Both the position numbers and the translations under genes were made by a program. 25,772 nucleotides of DNA from Paramacrobiotus richtersi (Eukaryota; Tardigrada; Eutardigrada; Parachela; Macrobiotidae): positions 1 to 25,772 of the forward strand of contig JAQGAU010000604.1 of NCBI GenBank assembly GCA_034698045.1, given 5' to 3'. Within the stretch, counting starts at the first letter, position 1. The number at the start of each line of letters is the position of its first letter. The notes beneath the pieces are model-generated. The model did no database searches, was not told the origin of the DNA, and saw only the letters and a program-made list of their open reading frames with translations. This document shows positions 20,355-25,772 of this stretch, in pieces.

Positions 20355-22374
20355 TCAAAAACTTTCCTGACGGCCCATGAATAGAATCGCTTTCGACGGA
20401 TTATGTCGGATGGCGTACAAGAACGGATGGTCAACGATGAAATCAATCCGGGCTAATGGCGGAAATACCATAGACATGGTTTCTACCATAATTAACGCAC
20501 TAGCCGCAGCGGCTTCCGTTCCTTTCTCGTCGACCTCTGAAAGTATCAATTCATTGACACTGGATATAGATTAACAGTGTGCAAGGTAAGAATTACCAAT
20601 GAATGTTTTATGGAATCCTTTATCGATTTTCACTCCGCCACCGTTGACTATTCCACTAAGGTCCGCAGCATCCGTGAACATATCCTTTACCCCTATTTTC
20701 ATCAGCATCTCCTTCAAGTCGAACGTGCTTTCGGCGCGGAATTTCGGCAGCTGAAGTGAAACTTTCTGGGTTGTCGCTTGCTCCGCCAAAGATCCAACCG
20801 CTGCCGCTGTCAATGATTTTTCCAGTGCTCGAAGACCGGCCTTCTGTTTCGGTAGGTAAATCAACAGTGACGCTTCGTAGTCCGCGTAAGGTAGCTCCAA
20901 ATACTGAATATCCAGTTTGCTGTCGCTTGTATACTTCCATTTGTCCTGTTTCTTCATCATGCGCACCGTCGTCGTTTTGCCATTGAGTAATGTGAACTTT
21001 GCATCGACTGTATCGGACTCTTCGAATGCGTCCGCCCAAGAAGCTTTAAAGTAGATGGCGTTGGCCAGCACTGCTTTAGTACCGGGATCAACAGCTCCAG
21101 GAGGCAGCAGATCCTTGATTTTGCCACCGGTATGCTCTTCCACCCAGCGGTTGATATCTTTACGCGCTCCTTCGCTATTGCTCTTGAAGTCTTTTCTCTC
21201 AATGGATGCCTTGAGCTTTGTATTGACTGTTGCAGCGTACTCAGCATTGAGGTTGAGTTCATTTCGAACAAATACCTGCAAACGATAAAACAGCAGCGTT
21301 GCAGTACAATCTTTCTCAACATGTAGTGTGCATATCCGTTTTAGCTAAACTCCATTTCGTTCTGTAGTTTAACAGACAAAGGAATATGCTGTCATAATGC
21401 ATAAGCAAAATTTTTAATATTTTAGTGCGCACTGAAAACAAAGATAAATCCCATCAGTTTGAAGTGTTTTGCAAGAAGCTACCTAAATAGAGTCAGTCTC
21501 ATTTTTCCTTGTGTTAAAAAGATATTAAAAAGTCATTTTCTTTTTTGTGGTATGAATCTACAAATATTGTACCCCCTTTTGAAGAATAAAATAAAAACAT
21601 ATTAGGCGTAACGTTTATAGACAATTCCAGTCTTTTCAATTTTTCAGACAATTCAATACTTATACACGGATAACACACAAATTAAGAGACGAACTCCGTG
21701 TATTCTGTAGAGTGAGTGGCGTATCGGTGTCTGAAATATGGTTATGTTTTCTGAAATATACTCGACAACCGTGAAGCCCCTGATTTAATTACAGAACCGG
21801 TTACTTCTTTATATAATTCACCGGACAAACAAATAGGCTTTCAATTAGGTCTGCGTATAAGACAAATGATAAGTCACATTCACATTATAAACTTAACATA
21901 AGTTATCAAATAAGCAGCAAGTGAAACACAAAAGGAGCCTACCCCGTTTGCCAGTGTCAGCTGCATTTTATCTCCCTCTCCATCTTGGAAGCGAGCGGGT
22001 TTCGGCGCTTTGGGAAGCGCTGTTTGGACAGTGTTGTTTGCCGTGTTTGACATCTTCATGTCGTCCATCAGACGGCTAAAAGCGTTGACAATCGCGTCGT
22101 TTGATGCCGGTCCATTCTTCGCTGCAGCGGCGAAATTCAGCGCCGTGTACAGATTGTCCCGGGTCTTGCCTTTTGCTCCCAGAAACACTAGCATCGTGCA
22201 GTACATGATACTCAGCGGTGAAACCATCAGGTTCCCGGTCGGTGTTTCCACTGTAGCAGCATTGTACAGTCCCAGCGAGACATTGTTGATGGATGGAGTT
22301 AAATCGAAAGTGGGCGCCAACTGCACATGGTCAAGGATCGATCGATGGTTTCCACCCTTTCCCCGTCCAGACAT
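20355..22374 (-). CDS. Serpin S6, intracellular-type protease inhibitor with H4-like N-terminus (430 aa)
   Basis: Join of 21943-22374, 20597-21275 and 20355-20536; introns 667 and 60 nt. The start [18 protein letters not shown] is shared with S5. The open frame continues 48 codons upstream to an ATG at 22518, but that stretch is polar, resembles no signal peptide and is not conserved, so 22374 is preferred. Signatures: [75 protein letters not shown]. The linker (about 117-139) reads [18 protein letters not shown]. The loop, from G376, continues [19 protein letters not shown] and then [11 protein letters not shown]. Its Met-Ser pair, one residue beyond the standard P1 position, recalls the antitrypsin Met-Ser bond (inference). 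The Arg near the C-terminal side of the loop is probably too late to be P1. Intron 1 is AT-rich with no recognisable element. Confidence 0.95.
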
Positions 22375-23109
22375 GGTGTAAAATTGTTCGGCTTTTAGCT
22401 GTAAGGTGGAAGAAATTTCCCAGCTACATCCGACGTGGCTACTTCTACTGAAGACACAGCTATACTGTTCAGTAGGATGTTTACTGCCTTCGCCCTTCTC
22501 GGCTTTTCCACGTCGCACTGCAGAACGGTGTGTGGATGTTTTATTAATCTTTTATTGACGACTAATGAAAAAGTCGACAAACCACATTCCGTGTGGTGCA
22601 GATTATTATCTTGCACAAAGCTTGTTGTGTTGAGCAGTTTGCACCAAGAATACAAAGTACTTTAAGAAAACTATCTCGCCTTTGTAAAACGTTTGAAATC
22701 GCACTTCGGACCAACCTCACAGCGTAATCAGATATCTAACTGGGAGCCTGAAGTTGCCGCTTTGTGAATTATCAAAGTACCAGAGGTGGAAATGTTGCTG
22801 TTTGACTGCTGGTTTATTTGTGTGAGTTAATAAAACGTAATCCATTTGGTCAGCGGTAAGATAGTATATCCGAAGCCCCTGTACTGGCAATTTAGGTCAG
22901 CCATCAGCGCGGACTACAGTTGCTCCATTTACTGTTTTTCTTTAATCGGCTGGTTCACAAAGTCTGACCCATTGACAAATGATCTCTTCTACACGAGTCC
23001 AAACAACAGAGTTTACGAAGTACAGCAGCACAATGCAGATCGAAATTATCGGTAGATTCTCCTAGGCATGCAAGAATAAAACATCTTACACATAACCAGT
23101 GAAATCATT
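22375..23109. other. Spacer between S6 and S7
   Basis: No gene seen. The left 380 nt are the S6 upstream region in the array-wide layout (a TTCGCCCTTCTCGGCTT word near 22489, the module at 22559, and GGACCAACCTCACAGCG near 22709). The stretch 22850-23050 has no partner elsewhere in the window. Confidence 0.6.
22559..22640 (-). promoter_or_regulatory. Conserved upstream module of S6
   Basis: CGACTAATGAA at 22559-22569 (two changes from the consensus), AAGTCGACAAACCACATTCC, GTGTGG, GATTATTATC, CACAAAGCTTG and TGAGCAGTTT, 185 nt before the ATG. Confidence 0.42.
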
Positions 23110-24765
23110 TTAAAAGCTTTCCTGGCGTCCCATGAACAGAATCGCTTTCGACGGATTATGTCGGATGGCATACAAAAACGGATGGTCAGCGATGAAATCA
23201 ATTGGAACTGTAATTCTTGACGGAAATACGGCAGACATGACTGCAACCATAACTAGCGCACTGGCCCCAGCAGCCTCCGTACCTTTCTCATCGACATCTG
23301 CAAATGTAGAATTTCAGTTGAATGCATGAGCACATTTAGACTGGCATTAGGGTACCTACCAATGAACGTTTTATGGAATCCTTTATCAATTTTCACTCGA
23401 CCGCCGTTGACGATTCCACTAAGGTCAGCGTCATCCGTAAACATGTCTTTCACTCCGATTTTCTTGAGCAAAGACGCCAAGTCAAACGTGCTTTCGACGC
23501 GGAATTTCGGGAGTTTCAGTGCCACCAGTTGCTTTGTCGCTTGCTCCGCCAAAGATGCAATCGACGCCGCTGTTAACGATTTTTCCAATGCTCGAAGACC
23601 GGCTTTCTGTTTCGGTAGGTAGATCAACATTGACGCTTCATTCTCCATGTAGGGTATCTCCAGGTACTGGATATCCAGTGTACTGTCGGCTGCGTACTTC
23701 CATTTCTCCTCTTTCCTCATCATACGTACGGGCGACGTTTTGCCATTCAGTAAGGTAAACTTCGAATCAAATGTAGCGGACTCCTCGAAAGAGTCCAACC
23801 AAGAAGCTTTAAAGTAAATGGCGTTAGCCAGCACTGCTTTAGTTTCGGAGTTGACAGCTCCAGCAGGAAGCAGATCCTTTATTTTCCCGCCGGTATGCTG
23901 TTCCACCCAGCGATTGATGTCTGCACGGGCTCCTTCGCTATTGCTCTTGAAATCCTTTCTCTCAATGGATGCCTTCAGCTTTGTACTGACTGTTGTGGCG
24001 TAGTCAGCATTGAGTTTGAGCTCGTTTCGAACAAATACCTAAACGATAAAACAGCGATATACACGGGCATTATGCATCAATCCCTAGTTTGAATGTATAT
24101 TGAGCCACTATCTCGTTTACTGTGTTATGCATGGATAGAACACGACAATGGGAATCTCATAAAAGTCCGTTTTATTTTAATAAAAAAGGTACTTCCATTA
24201 TATTGCATTAGCGTAACAGACAGTAACAGTAAACTGTTACTGATAAAAAGGCTTGCAACTAATTAGTACGTATATATATGGTACATAAAAGACTAAAAGA
24301 TCTGACATAAGGTAATAAAGAAGTAGAAGGTAGAGTGTAAAAAACTCATACCCCGTTTGCAATCGTCAGTTGCAGTTTGTCTCCCTCCTGGAATCGTCTA
24401 AACCCAGAAGGACCAGACGTTTTCGGAACCGATGTCTGGACAGTGTTGTTTGCCGTGTTTGACATCTTCATATCGTCCATCAGACTGCTGAAAGCGTTGA
24501 CAATCGCGTCATTTGATGCCGGTCCATTTTTACTGGCGGCCGTGAAGTCCAAGGCCGTGTACAGGTTGTCCCGGGTTTTGCCTTTCGCCCCCAGAAACAC
24601 CAGCGCGGTGCAGTACATGATGCTTAAAGGTGACACCATCAGATTTCCAGTCGGTGTGTCCGATGTTGCAGCATTGTACAGCCCCAGTGAGACATTGTTG
24701 ATAGCTGGGGTTAAGTCAAAACTGGACACTGTATTCATGTGTCCAAGAAGCGATCGGGTAGACAT
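23110..24765 (-). CDS. Serpin S7, intracellular-type protease inhibitor (426 aa)
   Basis: Join of 24352-24765, 23360-24038 and 23110-23297; introns 313 and 62 nt. The tail MSTRSLLGHMNTVSS precedes FDLTPAINN. Signatures: [73 protein letters not shown], then [19 protein letters not shown] replaces the E found before VDEKG in the intact sisters. The loop, from G370, is the longest of the set: ALVMVAVMSAVF, PSRITVPID. A Met-Ser pair sits one residue past the canonical P1 position; the Arg is later. The intron-1 acceptor has lost two bases relative to sisters and reads TTTAG in place of TTTACAG, still a legal AG. The stop is TAA where the others have TGA. No lesion is visible, so it is probably functional. 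Confidence 0.95.
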
Positions 24766-25772
24766 GGTGGAGAATTTTCAGCTGCCAGTTGCCGGCTTTA
24801 AGAAATTATCCAATTAAGATGCGAACTTTTGATGCTGCACAGAAAGCAGCTGTTAATATATTGTTCTGCTTATGTGTGGTACCTTCGCCCTTTTCGGCTT
24901 ATTATCGCCGGAGTTCAGAACGATGCGCGGATGTCTGCTTAATCTTCAATCGGTGACTAACGAAAGGGAAAGTCGACAAACCGCATTCCATGTGGTATAG
25001 ATTATCATCTTTACAGTAAGCTTGTTGTGATGAGCTGTTTATAAATAATACTACTTCGTACAGTTATCTCGTACAAAAGCTGTATACTAGGAAACGGGCC
25101 TTCCTTCAGTCACACTTCGTCTAATGCCTTCAAGCGTAATCCGCAATTGCTAACTGGGAGCCTGCAGGACCGCTTCATAGAAGACATGACAATTATTTGT
25201 TCTATCTGAGGATTTACAGTGCAATGTACTGCAGTTTCTGTAATTTAGCGTCGATGTCCAAATCAGCGTTAAACGGTACCGATCCTTCCATTTTAGCAAA
25301 ACGTATAACAAAGATCCGAAGAACCGCCAGTTAATTAACGATGTATCGATTTGACCTTCAGTATCAGCATTAGCTGCTTAGCAGCTGGGAAGCAGTCCAA
25401 GGTCTTTTATATCCCAAGAGTCATAATATCCATTCATTTTTAACAATCGAGTGTACAACGAAAACTGCAGTAAGAAGGAGTCTAGTATGCCGTACATGAA
25501 TGAGTGGTAAAACCGCATATGTACACAAATTAAACACAATCGCAAACTGTTCACGTGTTCGGGACAAGTTGGGTATGTTTAGACATTATTGTAGAGTTCT
25601 ATGTTCTAGGTATGACGTTGCTGTTCCTACTCGTTCTTATTGCAATTGGTTTATTGCTTGTACAGCCGGACTCTTTCCGTTAAACAACTGTAATCCACAC
25701 TTCACAGTAACACATGCAGAGCACTGTACGTTGTAGACATTGTACGTTGTATGGTACACAAGCGTAGCGTTG
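24766..25772. other. Upstream region of S7 to window end
   Basis: No gene supported. It has the array-type upstream layout: a TTCGCCCTTTTCGGCTTA word near 24882, the module at 24954, and AACTGGGAGCCTG near 25156. Beyond about 25250 nothing matches another part of the window. The plus-strand open frame 25500-25736 shows no domain. A further serpin unit, if present, lies outside. Confidence 0.55.
24954..25040 (-). promoter_or_regulatory. Conserved upstream module of S7
   Basis: TGACTAACGAA at 24954-24964, AAAGTCGACAAACCGCATTC, CATGTGG, GATTATCATC (TGATAA on the minus strand, a GATA-factor-type word), AAGCTTG and TGTGATGAGCTGTTT, 189 nt before the ATG. Confidence 0.45.

Noticed and set aside
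22375..22518. N-terminal extension of S6 by 48 residues from an upstream ATG
   Set aside because: The stretch is not conserved in S5, has no signal peptide, and the shared MSGRGKGG start fits the exon layout of the whole array.
25500..25736. Plus-strand 78-codon frame near the right edge
   Set aside because: No domain, no splice sites in a sensible place and no similarity to other parts of the window.

Overview
The window is nuclear DNA from an animal. It has multi-exon genes with short GT-AG introns (57 to about 860 nt), wide spacers and no operon-like packing. It is dominated by a tandem array of eight serpin (serine-protease-inhibitor fold) units, S0 to S7, all on the minus strand. Five look intact (S2, S4, S5, S6, S7; 423-430 aa), two are decayed (S1, S3), and S0 is cut by the left edge. 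The proposed organism, a tardigrade or another small ecdysozoan, is only a guess. It rests on a remembered resemblance of the 14.6-16.4 kb gene to a large uncharacterised multicopy family in tardigrade genomes.

Every intact serpin has the same three-exon structure. Exon 1 is 414-432 nt. A phase-0 intron follows, ending in front of a codon series reading VFVR or VFIR. Exon 2 is exactly 679 nt in all five intact genes. After a phase-1 intron, exon 3 (173-188 nt) encodes the hinge, the reactive-centre loop (RCL) and the C-terminus. None has a recognisable signal peptide, so they look like intracellular (ovalbumin/clade-B-like) serpins. The hinge GTEAA(A/G)AS is inhibitory-type. The loop after it differs in every copy while the scaffold is almost constant.

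Layout, left to right: 1-194 S0 exon 1 (partial); 885-2597 S1 pseudogene; 3617-5088 S2; 6171-7435 S3 pseudogene remnant; 7729-8589 a plus-strand, four-exon secreted Ly6/three-finger protein; 9557-9678 a long near-perfect hairpin; 10258-12457 S4, whose first intron carries a roughly 285-nt imperfect palindrome; 12.65-14.6 kb mostly featureless; 14596-16367 a two-exon minus-strand gene of an unrecognised family with one apparent frameshift; 17580-19152 S5; 20355-22374 S6; 23110-24765 S7; then upstream DNA of S7 to the end.

Spacers are homologous between units. All eight units share an upstream module about 140-210 nt before the ATG. S3, S5 and S6 share 3' flanks, as do S2 and S4. This fits growth by repeated segmental duplication followed by birth-and-death, with diversification at the RCL, the N-terminal tail and a linker at the end of exon 1. 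The plausible common role is a panel of protease inhibitors with different targets under shared transcriptional control. That role is inferred from the fold and the pattern and has not been shown.
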